Assembly: GCF_020740795.1 (NCBI RefSeq)
Contig: NC_067296.1
Location: forward strand, 7,045,001 to 7,109,000
Origin: Apus apus
Taxonomy: Eukaryota > Chordata > Aves > Apodiformes > Apodidae
Direction: 5' to 3'
Length of the DNA: 64,000 bases
Part shown: in pieces, positions 1-12,419 of the stretch
Position numbering within the stretch: position 1 is the stretch's first letter
Layout: each line of letters opens with the position of its first letter
Notes under the pieces: model-generated
What the model was told of the DNA's origin: nothing
Seen by the model: only the letters and a program-made list of their open reading frames with translations
Databases searched by the model: none
Translations under genes and position numbers: made by a program

Positions 1-88
1 TTACTAAAAACAGAGTGGCAGCATATCAGAGTCTGGGTGTAGGACAGCTTCAGTCACCTTCAGTCACCTTCTTTGCTTTCCTTTCTAG

Positions 89-3000
89 TGAATGTAACAG
101 TAACCGGGACTCGGTGCTGTCATACACCAGCGTACGCAGTAACAGCTCTTACCTGGGCAGTGATGAGATGGGCTCAGGTGAGTGTTTGCACCAGTTCCAG
201 GCATGTTTCTCATACCTGACCACTCAGAAGAGCTGATAAGTCTTTGCTGATTATAAGCACTTGCATGTTGAAGTTGCAAATGTGGTTGCTTCATAACTAA
301 TCACAAGACCATAAAGATTTGTTCTTTTTCTAACAAATCACAGTAGGTTTGGAATATGGAAGAGGTGTCAGACAGGGATAAGCTTCTTTAGGGGGTGTTT
401 GCATTATATGAAAAGTCATGAGTATTTTAATCTATGAATTAGAGATCATTTTTCACCCACTTCAATGTGAAGGTGTGCTTGTGTCATCTGTGGCCTCAGC
501 ACAAGTTACTTCTTAAGACAGTTAAAAGCTTTTTATTTTTCCTTTATTAGGAGATGAGCTTCCCAATGATATGAGGATTCCTTTAGACAAGCAAGACAAA
601 CTTCATGGCTGCCTGGAACATCTCTTTAACCAGGTATGCAAAGCATTCCTCTCACACAGAATTGTTTTCTCTGTATCACTCTGAATACAGGAAATTGGAA
701 GTCTCAAATTGTTTAATGAAACATATTTTGAGGGAAGGCAAACTACCAAAATTTTGGGTTACAGTGTAAGCAAATGTATTATAGGACGGTGTGAGGAATC
801 AATTTTGTCAACATTCAAGTTGCCTTGTGTGATTTAAGCAAGGTTGACCTGCCTTATCTCAGGTGTTAGACTGAAGGGAAAAAATCTTTCATGAAAAAAA
901 GAATTTTTCTTATACCTTGTATGATCTAAACAGATCACATTTACAGATCTCAGGAGAGTCCTCCTAAGTTCAGCCAACAGATGCCTTTATGGATGTATAG
1001 AATTGTTTTCTATCCTCTTTTTTTCTCATCAGAATGTAGATAATCACTGTGCAAAATGCTGTATTCAGTGTGAGAGGCTTTTGAGGCCAGTCTGTGGTTA
1101 GAAAGTCTTCATGCTATTTGTCAACAAGAAATCATTCCAAAATGCAAATAGTGTAATGGCTTCTGCATTTTTCCCACAAGAGTTCTGTTCATATTTTCCT
1201 CTGCAAGTCTTACCAGCACTAACTGAAAACATTCCAACTGTAGGTTGATGCAATTAATGCACTTCTAAAAGGACCAGTAATAACTAAGGCCTTCGAAGAA
1301 ACCAAGCACTTTCCAATGGACCACAGTTTACAAGGTAAAGAAAAAGGTTTATTGTATTTAATAATGTGATTTGCAAGGATTTAAGAGCTTAACATGAATG
1401 CACATGTGCTGTAACACAGAGTTACTGAACTGTGGAGTCTACCCGGTCAGTCAGACATTAACGGCAGGGACTGTGTCTGACCACTGAAACTTTGCATCCT
1501 TCAAAGAACATTTTCCTGTTATTCCTTCTAAAACACAAAGAACACTTCTCTCTTAGATGCTGCTGAATCCTCACAGCTCTTTCACAAGTCTCCAAGTCTA
1601 TTCTTTAATGGGAACACAGGTTCCCATCAAAAGGTCCAAGGTAGAGATAGGTCAGATCCAAGGTAAATGGGCACTCTGATAAGCTGGTGAAGGGCTGACC
1701 ACTGTAGTTCTGAGGCACCAAAAGCTTCTGCCCTAGTTTGCTTGATGACTTATTCTGCTTTTCTTCAGATGGATAATTGCCAGAGTAAACTCATCCTCAC
1801 ATGACATTTACTTTGATTCCCATAGAGAGCAAACAAATGATACCGTGTTTTCATTTTCCTCAGGGAGCATGATGAGACTTTGGTCTTAATGGTTATGAGG
1901 CCCAGGATGTGGTTTCTTCTCTCACTTAAATACACAGGACTTTATTTTCTGAACATTTACTGCATTTCCCTTCCCACATGAAACCTGAAATGTTTCCTAC
2001 TATTCCTACTGTACTTCAGGTGCTGTAGTCATGCTCCAACCTTTGACAAGTTCTGGTTTTAAGTCACAGTGGTGAATTCTAGAAGAGACCTTTTTCTGCT
2101 TTTCTCCCTGACTCCAGAAATAACTCCTGTGAAGTTCTGTTACATGACCTTATCTCTACAGACACATTTATGTAGAATATCTGTTAGTCTTTCCATGCAC
2201 TGTTTGAATGAAGTGAAGAAATAACAGACACCCTGTTTTCACTTCCTTTATTTTGCCTAAAAAGAGTTTCATTTATGAAACCAAGATTAATTACGGTGAG
2301 AGAGTCTTTTGGTTAAGTGCAGTTAACTGATGATCCCACATTCATCACACAAAGGAACAGACAAGCCCTGCTTATATTCAGCTGGAATCTTGGACCAAAG
2401 TGTCTCTTTAATAGCTACCATAGACACCTCTCAGTGATGGATGTAAACTTGAATGCTCTCCTGTTTCTGTTTGTGAGCAGTTCTTTGGCTCAGTTTTTCT
2501 GTGTTTCTCTGACTGCTTATGCATTTTATCCCCAACAGTGGAGTATTTGGCTTAGCTCTACAGCTAAGTCATGGAGAATAAATCTTCTACTCTGTAATTA
2601 AATAATTAGCTTCCATCAGGTGAAAGAAAGCAGAATATTTCATAATTTCTCCTCACTATTTTGGGATGTGGCAGCTGTAGCCAAAAAGTTGATCTGATTC
2701 TGCACAGGCAGAGACTCTAGATCTACCCAGTAGGGCTGCCTGCATGTTATTAAAGGCAGGGAAAATGAGGGAATTCTCTGCTTTGTGAGCAGTGCAGAGC
2801 TCCCTTCATTGTGCATCTCACCCATGTACATAAGTTTTAGTCCACAACCCTGAAAACAACGCTAGGAAGCTGATGATCATGGGATTATAGGAATAGCCTT
2901 TTTTTTTTCTTCTGTACTAGATCTATTAAAGAAACTTTTTCACTGACAGTTGTTGCTATGGATGCTGTATTTCTGCTTTCATCTGTATACACATTATAGC

Positions 3001-6000
3001 TCATAAGCCACTCTCAGCTACATAGCACTTCCTTAATGAGTAACAAACTCAATTTTTTCTAGAATTCAAACAGAAGGAAGAATCCACAGTTAGGTGCCGG
3101 AATAATATTCAAGCCAGCATTCAAGAAGATCCATGGAACCTTCCGTTGCGCATCAAGAACCTTGTTGAAATCATACAAAAACATGTGGAAGGTCTGTAAA
3201 TAAGGAAAAGTTTGTTATCAGGTTCAGGGAGCAAAGATTTTGATCTAATCAAGTCATAGGAGTTTATCATTTTATCTCAATTTGTAATAAGGCTGTACTG
3301 GGCTCTGCAGAAGAACAGGTAGAACAGGTTATTGCTTGCAGAGCCCCACTGCTGGATGGCAAAATGTCACCTGTGCAGCAATTCCAAATAACTTTTTCTC
3401 GTTTTATTTCATCAGCCCTTTCAAACAGAATGGTATCAGACTCATCTGTTTCCCTGAGGTTTATTTAGCCCTTTTAGACAATGAAGAGACAGCACTGGAT
3501 GGAAATCACCTCCTTAGAGATTCAGCTGCATGTGCAGTTTGTTTCCAATAGTTCATGGTAGCTAACAGAGTATTTATCCTGTAAAATTATTTGATTTACA
3601 CCTTCTTTCTTTTTCAGCCGTTAACACATCTGTGCAAGTAAGGACTACTAGAGTAACTAGAAATGGCCATGCAGGGGGCAGGGATTGTGGGGAATGAGGA
3701 GACTGTTAACAAAATGCAATCAAATCTACCTTGGTATCATGTTGACTGCAACATTCCTTTTCTTCACTGTTTTAGATGGGAAGAACCAGCTGCTTTTGGC
3801 CTTGTTAAAATGCACAGGTAAGAGGTTTTGCTTTGTTGCAATACAACATCACATATACAGAAGTCCCTAACACAGTTTTATGTGCATACATCAGAATGTT
3901 ATCTTTTTTCTTAGCATTTAGGTTTTCCCTGGCATCTTATGCTAACATTTCTCATGCTTTGTATCTAGGGCAACTTTCCCATGCACCTGACATCTGTTCT
4001 TCAGTTTACATTATTTCAGTTCACCATAGGCTGCTTGTGCTACCTGGCTGGTCACTGATGCTTCAGAAGCACTGTTTTTCTTTTTACTGCCTTTATTTTT
4101 CCCTTTGTACAATCCTCCTTCCAGATGGCCTTACAGTTTCCTGCTGTGGTGAGAACATGCAGCAAAAATGAAACCTATTGCACAACTTTCTGTGAGACCA
4201 TGGACTCTGTCATCTTTCCAAACAGAGCAGACATGTAGGAGTTAGGACTGTGCATACTGAAATTGTAGCCAGGAGCAGACCATGAACATAAATGTGCAGG
4301 CAGCACCTAAACACACTGTGGACATCATTAATCTGTTACCATGCACAAAACGTGCCTGCAGATCAAGGGACAGACCTTTCCCAGGAGTGAATGTGCAGTC
4401 TTTTTGTAATTGAAACACCTATTTTGTGTTCTTTGGTTTGGAAATGAGGTAACAGATAATAGAAATAGGCTGTCATTGCTTCACTGTGCCAGGCTTGATT
4501 ATTAAGTCTTCATAGAAGGAAGATGAGAGGCTTCTGTGGCTCTAAGTCACATCTCCACTCCTGCCAGGGCTGGTCCATGACTCTGTCCCAGCTGGCCTGT
4601 GGCATCCGTCTAGTGTCCCTAAAGGCTGTTTTTACTGATAGCAGACATGATGACTCCCAAAGGCTCTACCTGTGCCCTCTCCTGCAGCATTTCTATGAAT
4701 ATTCTCTGGAAAGAGTGAAGGAGCAGACAGCACTGGACTCCTATGGCAGCTTTATGGCACCCGGGAGTCCGTTGCCTGAGGGCAGTCCTAGCTCTCTTAG
4801 CCTTGCTTCCAGCAGTGCAGAGGTGTACCAGTCCAAGAGGACTGGTCACCCTTCAGTTGACAGTATGGCCTAGGGCCTGGAGTGCATTAGTCAGTCTATT
4901 GTGTTCAGTGCTTTATAAAAATAATCCAGATCTTCAAAGCCTCTGGGTGATGTCTTCTGCTTCCTTCTCTGGGGAATGCTGCCTTGACAATAAGGGACTT
5001 CTGTACTGCAGTGCCTGCTGGAGGAGCCCAGGGTGCCAGAGAAGGAGCTCTTCACTTATTCATGTGCCTTTTTGGCCTGCAATCCCCTTAAGTGTGACGA
5101 GGTTGATTTGACCAGCATGTGGCTGCCTGGCAGGCAGATTGGAAGCAAAGTAAGTTAACACAAGGGAAATTCTCCCAGGAAACATAAACCAATTGGTACT
5201 GGATGGGCAGGCCCAGTTAATGCATTAAGCATATGGGAAGCCCACAAAATGCAGATGGATGGGGGAAGATGAATCTCTAATAGCCCAGGAGAGAAGTAAT
5301 GGCAGAGACCTTCTTTCAAGAATTCTCTTGCTTCTGTAAACATAAAAAGAAGGGAGTCTGTTCAGATATGGCACTAAGGTGTTTCAGCTCTTCCCAGTCA
5401 AGAATGAGCATGCAGATGGCAGAGGTGGTAATAAATAGGGAAGTGGACTAGATGATTTTCCAACATGCATGTGCTCCAGCTCTGCTGTCTTTATCTGTAC
5501 AGCCAGGTCACACAGAAAGAAGAGGTTATCTGTTAAGCCTGCAAAGCTCCAGCAGAAGCCAAATGCCATCCACACACACACGCGAACTGCTCCTTTGGCA
5601 GCGAGATTAAAGACAAGTGTACTCATAACTTCTTTGCGCTTCTCTCCTTCTCTGGCAGATACTGAGCTACAGCTGAGACGTGATTCCATCTTCTGTCAGT
5701 CCCTTGTGGCTGCTATTTGCACCTTTTCAGAGCAGTTACTGGCTGCTCTCAACTATCGATACAACAACAACGGAGAATACGAAGAGAGCAGCAGAGATGC
5801 CAGCAGAAAATGGCTGGAACAGATTGCAGCCACTGGTGTTTTACTGAACTACCAGTCTCTTCTCTCCCCCACTGTGGTAAGATAAAGACTTGTGGCACCC
5901 TTGGGTCTGCTCACCCTTGCTTGTATGCTTCTCTGCCACTCACAGCACAGCTAGAGCCCTTCATTCTAGCAGCAGTGTAGCAGTTTAGGCTCTTACTACA

Positions 6001-9000
6001 GCAGCCTCTGGAGATTCCCACTGCTGACAACCATCTGCCAATATTACATATCCCATCATTTTCATCTCCTCCCAAATACTGGACCCACTGTCACACTGGA
6101 ACACCACAGGAATCTGTCTGCCTTCCTGTTTGGAGTAGCGCTGCTGCACCCGCTGCTCAGCTGTCGGTGACGCGTGTGCAGGCTGCCACCTCCTGGTGAA
6201 AACACATCTCAACGAATAGGTGGAAAAGTTCTGAGTATTTCAAGAATTTGGACAATGTGGAAGTGCAGGCTTTTGTTCATACACTGGACACTTTTATAGA
6301 CTAGATAGACTACAATATCTTTCTGACTTCCGTGGTGCTGAGGCACCATGTCTGAGGAGAGAAGCTGGTCTGCACCTAATGAACAGATAAGCTACAGTAG
6401 ATAAGCTACATAAGTGTAAAAATGTTAATAAAAAAGACAAGTAGCCCTGACAGTATAGAGGAGCAATGTTTTTTGGGACTTTGTAAACACTTAGATCAAG
6501 TGGGGTTTTTTTTAAATACAATCCAAACTATATGTGTATGTTACTACTGTTCCTTCACATTCCATGGAATGTATGGACATTTATTTTGCAGTAATTGATA
6601 GGCTGTTCTTCACATTTGTAGGTATAAAGTTGGGTGACGGGCATCCCTTCAAACTTCTTCAGTCCTTAAACTTCTCTACTGTCTGTGAATCACATCAAAT
6701 GACATCTAAGCAAAGCTAAACTTGGATCACAAAGTTAGAGAGCCATTAGTAATTACTTAGCTGGGATGGAGTGAGTGGAAAGCTCCACTTTCTGCTCTGT
6801 GTCTCCTGAACTGAAGGATTCCCATAATAGTCATACCCTCCTGCCATTGATCTCTTTCTGGGAGATTATAATCTCTTTATATCTGTTTCTTTGCTCTACA
6901 GAAGGAGGAGCGTACCATGCTGGAAGATATCCAGGTCACTCTGACTGAACTGGACAAAGTTGCCTTCTACTTCAAGCAGCTGGATGAAAGTCTTGTAGCA
7001 AGTGAGTATTCTCGGTTCTTTGAAGTTCTTTTTTTTCTTTTCTGTTTTATGGGTTAATATCCTCTGTGATTATAAATCTAAGAGACCACGTCAGACCTGG
7101 GGAGCACTGAGCAGCTTCTCTGAAGTGCTGTTTCATTCCCTCAGCTTCCACAGCAAACACACAGTATAAAAAGCATCTGACATGGTGGGATGCTGGTGTC
7201 CTGTCCTGTGGTTTGTAACTCTGGTCTGTGCCAGTGTACCTGACCTGTGTGATTTCATGCACAGGGAGATAAGACAGATGAGGAGCAGTTCCTGACAGAT
7301 GTTTGTAATTCACCACATTACCTAAGGTAGAAGAACTGTTCCTCCCAGCTCCTCTGTGTCCTGTGTCCCACCCTGCCAGATCTCCCTCCATGTTTACTAT
7401 GAGGTGCCATGAAACAAGATGAGATTTCAATTATTAACCATGTTTATTGTATTAGCATCAAACATCATGCCAGGTCATGCTGTGTGTCTTTTCAAGTATA
7501 GCATTTCAGATGTGAAATGTCATTATGTAACAAACTCAGCAATGGTTTTGCATTTCTCCTGCTATGGTAAAGCAGCCAGTATTTTATCTTTATTTCTCCA
7601 GATACTCATGTCTTCTACCACATTGAAGGAAGTCGTCAGGCCCTGAAGGTTATCTTTTATCTTGACAGCTACTACTTCTCCAAACTGCCTTCTCGGTTTC
7701 AGAATGGAGGAAGCTTGAAACTGCACACGGTGCTCTTCACAAAAGGTGTCTATAAAAAGCTTTCTTGAGGAAAAACAAGCAACTGATGATGTTGAAAGAT
7801 TCAAAATAAAGAATGACCATGAAACTCTTAATATAATGCAGCTGATGCATTATATGCAACTACAGACATATTTAAGTAGTTATTTCTGTTATGTGAAGAC
7901 CTGGGGAGTGCTGGATTTTAGAATAAGACACAGTCATGGGAACCAGACATGCCTCTTGGGGGCTTTTTTATGCCTTCCTAGGAAGGCCACAGAGATGTTG
8001 TATTGGACTACATGGAAAATCTGATCTAGTATGGGATCAGGAGATGTGCCCAGGCTACAGAGAAGTGCTTTTAAAAGCATAGACCATAACAGAATCCTCT
8101 AGGCTGGAAAATGACTTGATAAGCAAGCATTCACACCAAAATACAACACAGGGTATTTCCTTCAAGGGGATATTAATGGAGAGTAATTGCTGTTAGAAAG
8201 AACTGCTTTCTGTGAAGCTCACCTTTATAGTACTACCAGTGTATTCTCATACTGGGAAATGCATTAAATTTATGCAAGAACAGAATCAGCCTTGACACGA
8301 TCCAGCAGTTGTTGGCTGAGAAGTGAGGTGATACAGAGATTGATTAATTATTTAATTAATTAATTAACAGAAAATTAGTAACATAGGTTTAGTAAACTGT
8401 TTTCTTCTTCAGCTCTGGAGAGTACAGAGGGGCAACCACAACCAGCCAGCTCATCTCTAGAAGAACTTCCACAGCAAATTAATGGTATTTCACTTGAAAA
8501 AGTGCAGCAATACTACCGTAAACTCAGGTATTTCTTGCTTCTCCTTTGCCTTAGAAGACATTGAAAAGAGTGCTCCTTGCTAAGAACATTAAAATTTAAT
8601 GAAAAAGAGATTCCATTCCTGATGGTTTCTTGTACAAATATGAATTTTGGAGATCCCTGTTGTGTGGGAAACTTGTTAATTTTCTTCCCATAGTTAAGCT
8701 CATTCTGCAATTGTGCACTGTAGAGGATGGAATTCCCACCTAATTTGACTTTGAAATTTTGTGCAGAGCTAAAATTGCATAAAAAGGGGGATTTAGAATG
8801 TTTTAGTACAGACTCTGTCAGTTACTGCAATCAAAATGGTTCGATAAGAAAGCAGAGCTTGGTGTCCAAGATTTTTAGCATAGCCTCCTCAGGTGTTGTA
8901 TAAAAGCTAGTAGACGTGCTTGAAATGAGACACACCAATTAACATAGTCCTTGCTGACCTTTTTGCAGGACATTTTACCTAGAGAGATCAAACTTGCCCA

Positions 9001-12000
9001 CTGATTCCAATACTACTGCAGTGAAGATTGACCAGGTACTGTGTTCATTCCACAATAAATTATCTCACAGAAATACTATTTCTACCTCTCTAAAATCCCA
9101 GTTGTAGGCTGGCTATATGACAGCAACCCAAACAACATTTTAAAAATGTTCCCTACCCTAAAAAAGTTATCTGAATTTCTCTGAAGCTTGGCTACAGTTC
9201 TTTTTTTGAGAAGAAAAAGTGCAGAGCTGGGGTAAACTCAAAACTGTTACCTTAGGCACTAATGAGGCTCCATGTCACCCTGACTGCCCCTGCTAAATAT
9301 GGTAGCTGATGTTAGATAGAATTCATTTTCTTCTCCCACAGATGCATGAAAATGAACAAACATTCAATTTACAAGTTATGCTTTGTTCACAGTTATAGAA
9401 GAAAGCAACAGGAAAACTGTACTTCCCATTATCTCATGTAAAGGCACTCTGTCTAACCTGGGGCAGGTGGCATATATGGACATGCACATTAAGGCATTAA
9501 ATACTGCTGCCAGGAAGACAAAACCAGGAACTTATCTTCTAAATCATAACAAACACTATAAAAAGTCTGTGATCTGTAAGAATTGCAAAAACTTACCCCA
9601 AGCCTAATTAGTTATTTGTATTTTTCCACTTCCAAAGTTCATGTATATTCTAAATAGTTGTGCTTAGCCATAGGATAAAGAATTGTAAATGTCTGTAGCT
9701 GAAGGTGTCAGTAGGCCACTGATGATTTTTTTTTTACTTGCTTTGTTTAGCTGATTCGCCCCATTAATGCAATGGATGAGCTGTGCAGGCTGATGAAGTC
9801 TTTCATTCATCCCAAACCAACACAGTCAGGATGTTCCAGCAGCAACACATCAGGAGCTGGCCTGCTGCCCATATCCTCTGAGCTCTGTTACCGACTTGGA
9901 GCCTGTCAGATTACTATGTGTGGCACTGGGATGCAGAGGTGAGATCTAAGAAACTTGCGTGTCACTGCAGTGATGAGAACTTTTGTCCGTTCTAGAGGCT
10001 GCAGCAATATATTCTGTTCAAAGCAACAGAAAGGGAGATTGCAAGGGAGATTGCAAGGGAATATAATAAAGGACCTAAATCTACTGCCGTCTTTATTTTT
10101 GAGTAGGTTGTAAATTTTAACACTTACGTTAATAATTAGTATTGATACAAAAACTTGTTCACAGGTCAGTCCATCAGCCAGTGCCCCCCACTGAGGGATC
10201 TCATTGCATAGAACTTTGAGTCAGTGTTGTCTTCAATCACACACTGAAAATGTAGGAGGTTGCTCAGAAACAGCTTTAGAATCTTGGTGTGGGCAGACAT
10301 TGATTCTAAACACACCACTGTTCTTCCAGTGTCTCAGAATCATTGAGGCAGGAAAAGATTAGTTTGTGAATTACATGAATCCTTGCAGAAGAGCAGTGAA
10401 ACACAGCCTGGCAGTAATCATGCTGGAGACTCAAACACTTGCAGTATCTAGGTGTAAAGAGACTGGAAATGCAGGACTGAGGTAATTTTATAGTTTTGTA
10501 AGTAAAAAACCTAAAAAATAAATGCAAGAACACTAGCAGACACAAGTCATACTTAAGAGATAAGCGTCCTGATGTACCTATTTATATACTTTTAAATGTG
10601 ATCTGTGGCTGAGTATCTCCTGTTCCCATGTACAGAAGTACACTGAGTGTCTCCCTGGAGCAAGCAGCCATTCTGGCTCGAAGTCATGGACTTTTGCCCA
10701 AGTGCATCATGCAAGCTACAGACATCATGCGAAAGCAAGTGAGTATTTGGCTGTGTCTCTGCTGCCTGCCACCAGTTTCATTCCATAAAACAGCATGGTA
10801 CAAACACCAGTTTGCTTTGATGTGCACTGTATTGTGTGCACTACAGTCCCATCTAGCCAAACTTCTTTTAATACATGAATAGCTACACGTGTTGGACAGG
10901 AAAAAACTGACTTTTGCATGTAAAGCCAGTACAGCAATTAAAATACAGCACTCAGTGTTCATTATTGAAAGTGTATGCCTTGATGGTTAGAAAGTAGAGA
11001 CTACTCAGTATATTTAAGACAATTTTTGTATATGAAGTCTCAATCACAGTGTTAAATAATATAAGTTCCCTAGTGCTAGGCAGCAGTGCTTGTGAAGTGC
11101 TCTGGGACTAATTCCATCTTTTAAGTAAACACAGATGACTAATGTATCCACCCAATGGATTCCAAATCTTCTAAAAGTAGTTAATGGATGCTCAGATAGA
11201 AACCATACTCCCATTATAATATTTTCCCCTAAGGATCATATGTTTTATTGATACTGTCAGTACCATAAATTTTCTGTTTCCTTAGGGACCAAGAGTTGAA
11301 ATCTCTGCCAAGAATCTGAAAGTGATGGACCAAATGCCACAGTGTGCTCCTCGGTAAGTTATTACATATTACCTATTTTATCACAAACCTTAAAAAGAAC
11401 AATATTTTATTCCTTTTTGAACAAGAATTACAATCCAACAGAAGGATAAGGTTCTAAACGCAAAATAATCATCTGCATTGGCTCTGGTGCCATGTCACAC
11501 ATCAGCATGTCAGCAGCATGGTTACTTTGTTTCCATTTTTACAACCATAACATGCTGTGTTAAAAAATAAATATCTTTACAAACAAATCATAGAATGAGG
11601 CATTTCTCTTATTCCGTATACACTCTAAATCACAATGACAAATTCCAGGACTGTTTACTTGATTTATTTCAGGGCAATAAAGCTCAGATACATGTGCTGC
11701 TACAGTGTTCCAGCATCATCATGTGAAATAAAACTAAGTGGAGATAAAAGGAGGTCTGGTGAATTAATTGGATTGTATTTCCTAGCATTGAGATTTGTCA
11801 AAGTCTATAATAGTAGTTTTGAAAGAGAAGTTATAGAAGACTTGAGTTTATGAAAATGTAAAGTAGAAAAATCCAAGAAAAAGCTACTACAAACAGTCAA
11901 GGTGCACTTGGGTTTGACCACTGGTCTCAATTCCCTAAACTTGTGATTCAAAATATTTCTCTGAAAACATGATCACTAATTTTTAAGATTGCTCAACTAT

Positions 12001-12419
12001 GTCAACAAACTTTTATCTGTTTGGTATCCCAACCTGTATGAGAGTCAGCCCTTTAGTTCAGGAAAAATGCTGAACTCTGTTTCAAACAAAAGAAGTAGAA
12101 AAAGAGAGAATGGACTCTTGAAGACCCAAATTGAGCCAAAGTTAAAAGGAAATTATGGAAAATCTCAAATAGTATTTAAAAAATGATTGGCATTACTTTA
12201 ATAAATCACTAGTGGTACTTCTACATTTACAATTATTAAAAATAGTTTCATTCTTGGTATCTGATTACCTCTAAAGTTCCAGAAAGATAAAGGAGAAGTT
12301 GATTCTCATATGCTATGCCAGTAACTTCATGTTATCCTTATGATATTTAATACCATGCTCTTCATCTGCCTTAAAGACTCTATAGGTTGTGCCAGCCACC
12401 TACGGATGGGGATTTATAG
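89..12419 (+). CDS. PREX1: PREX1, C-terminal 14 coding exons (5' part outside the window)
   Basis: P-Rex1 is a PIP3- and Gbetagamma-activated guanine exchange factor for Rac. It has an N-terminal DH-PH unit, DEP and PDZ pairs, and a C-terminal inositol-polyphosphate-4-phosphatase-like (IP4P) half. Only the C-terminal half is in view. Exons: 89-177, 551-633, 1244-1334, 3063-3191, 3776-3817, 5659-5876, 6902-7001, 7602-7745, 8413-8527, 8969-9035, 9751-9938, 10636-10738, 11286-11353 and 12377-12419. All junctions are GT-AG and phases agree throughout, giving about 492 codons of the roughly 1660 in human. Diagnostic strings are [71 protein letters not shown] and the C-terminus [17 protein letters not shown]2 is the main alternative, but the match to my memory of human PREX1, including this C-terminus, is near-continuous. 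The intervening sequence is ordinary AT-rich intron apart from what is listed separately. Confidence 0.95.
8084..8130 (-). repeat. Possible relic of a CR1 3' end, reverse orientation
   Basis: The string around CAGAATCCTCTAGGCTGGAA resembles the reverse complement of the CR1 3' terminus, of the type AGAATCATAGAAT...GGTTGGAA. It is short and diverged, and the match rests on one region of loose similarity, so it is tentative. It lies inside a PREX1 intron. Confidence 0.3.
9751..9938 (+). CDS. PREX1: PREX1 exon carrying the CX5R signature of the IP4P-like domain
   Basis: This exon encodes from [18 protein letters not shown] through [19 protein letters not shown], followed by the first two bases of an Arg codon that is completed at 10636. 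The resulting C-GTGMQ-R fits the Cys-X5-Arg phosphatase loop of the INPP4 family, with the Cys codon at 9919-9921. The following residues, [13 protein letters not shown], parallel the INPP4 segment after its loop. From family knowledge, no lipid phosphatase activity has been established for P-Rex1. The motif is visible here; catalysis is not implied. The intron phase places the loop Arg exactly on the exon junction. Confidence 0.9.
12377..12419 (+). CDS. PREX1: PREX1 terminal coding exon (14 codons plus stop)
   Basis: After acceptor TTAAAG, a single base A completes the Arg codon begun as CG at 11352-11353. The frame then reads [13 protein letters not shown] and TAG at 12417-12419. Human PREX1 ends in nearly the same residues ([13 protein letters not shown], from memory), so this short exon is placed with confidence even though it lies 1 kb from its neighbour and is too short to stand out as an open frame. 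Confidence 0.93.

Larger units (their letters stand above)
178..12376 (+). other. PREX1 introns in the window
   Basis: Introns occupy 178-550, 634-1243, 1335-3062, 3192-3775, 3818-5658, 5877-6901, 7002-7601, 7746-8412, 8528-8968, 9036-9750, 9939-10635, 10739-11285 and 11354-12376. All begin with GT and end with AG. They are AT-rich with small simple repeats: a short (CA)n near 5572, a TTAA-type run near 8341-8366, and a tandem 12-mer near 10031-10058. I see no RNA gene or nested coding gene in them. Bases 1-88 are the end of the preceding intron and hold a perfect tandem 10-mer (CAGTCACCTT at 51 and 61). Confidence 0.8.

Noticed and set aside
4743-5111. 122-codon + strand frame in a PREX1 intron
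   Set aside because: It overlaps the exon-like frame in another register, shows no family resemblance and has no splice logic connecting it to PREX1.
8341-8366. TTAA-rich run as a possible piggyBac-type junction or element end
   Set aside because: It is a short (TTAA)n-like simple repeat with no inverted terminal repeats or duplicated flanks nearby.
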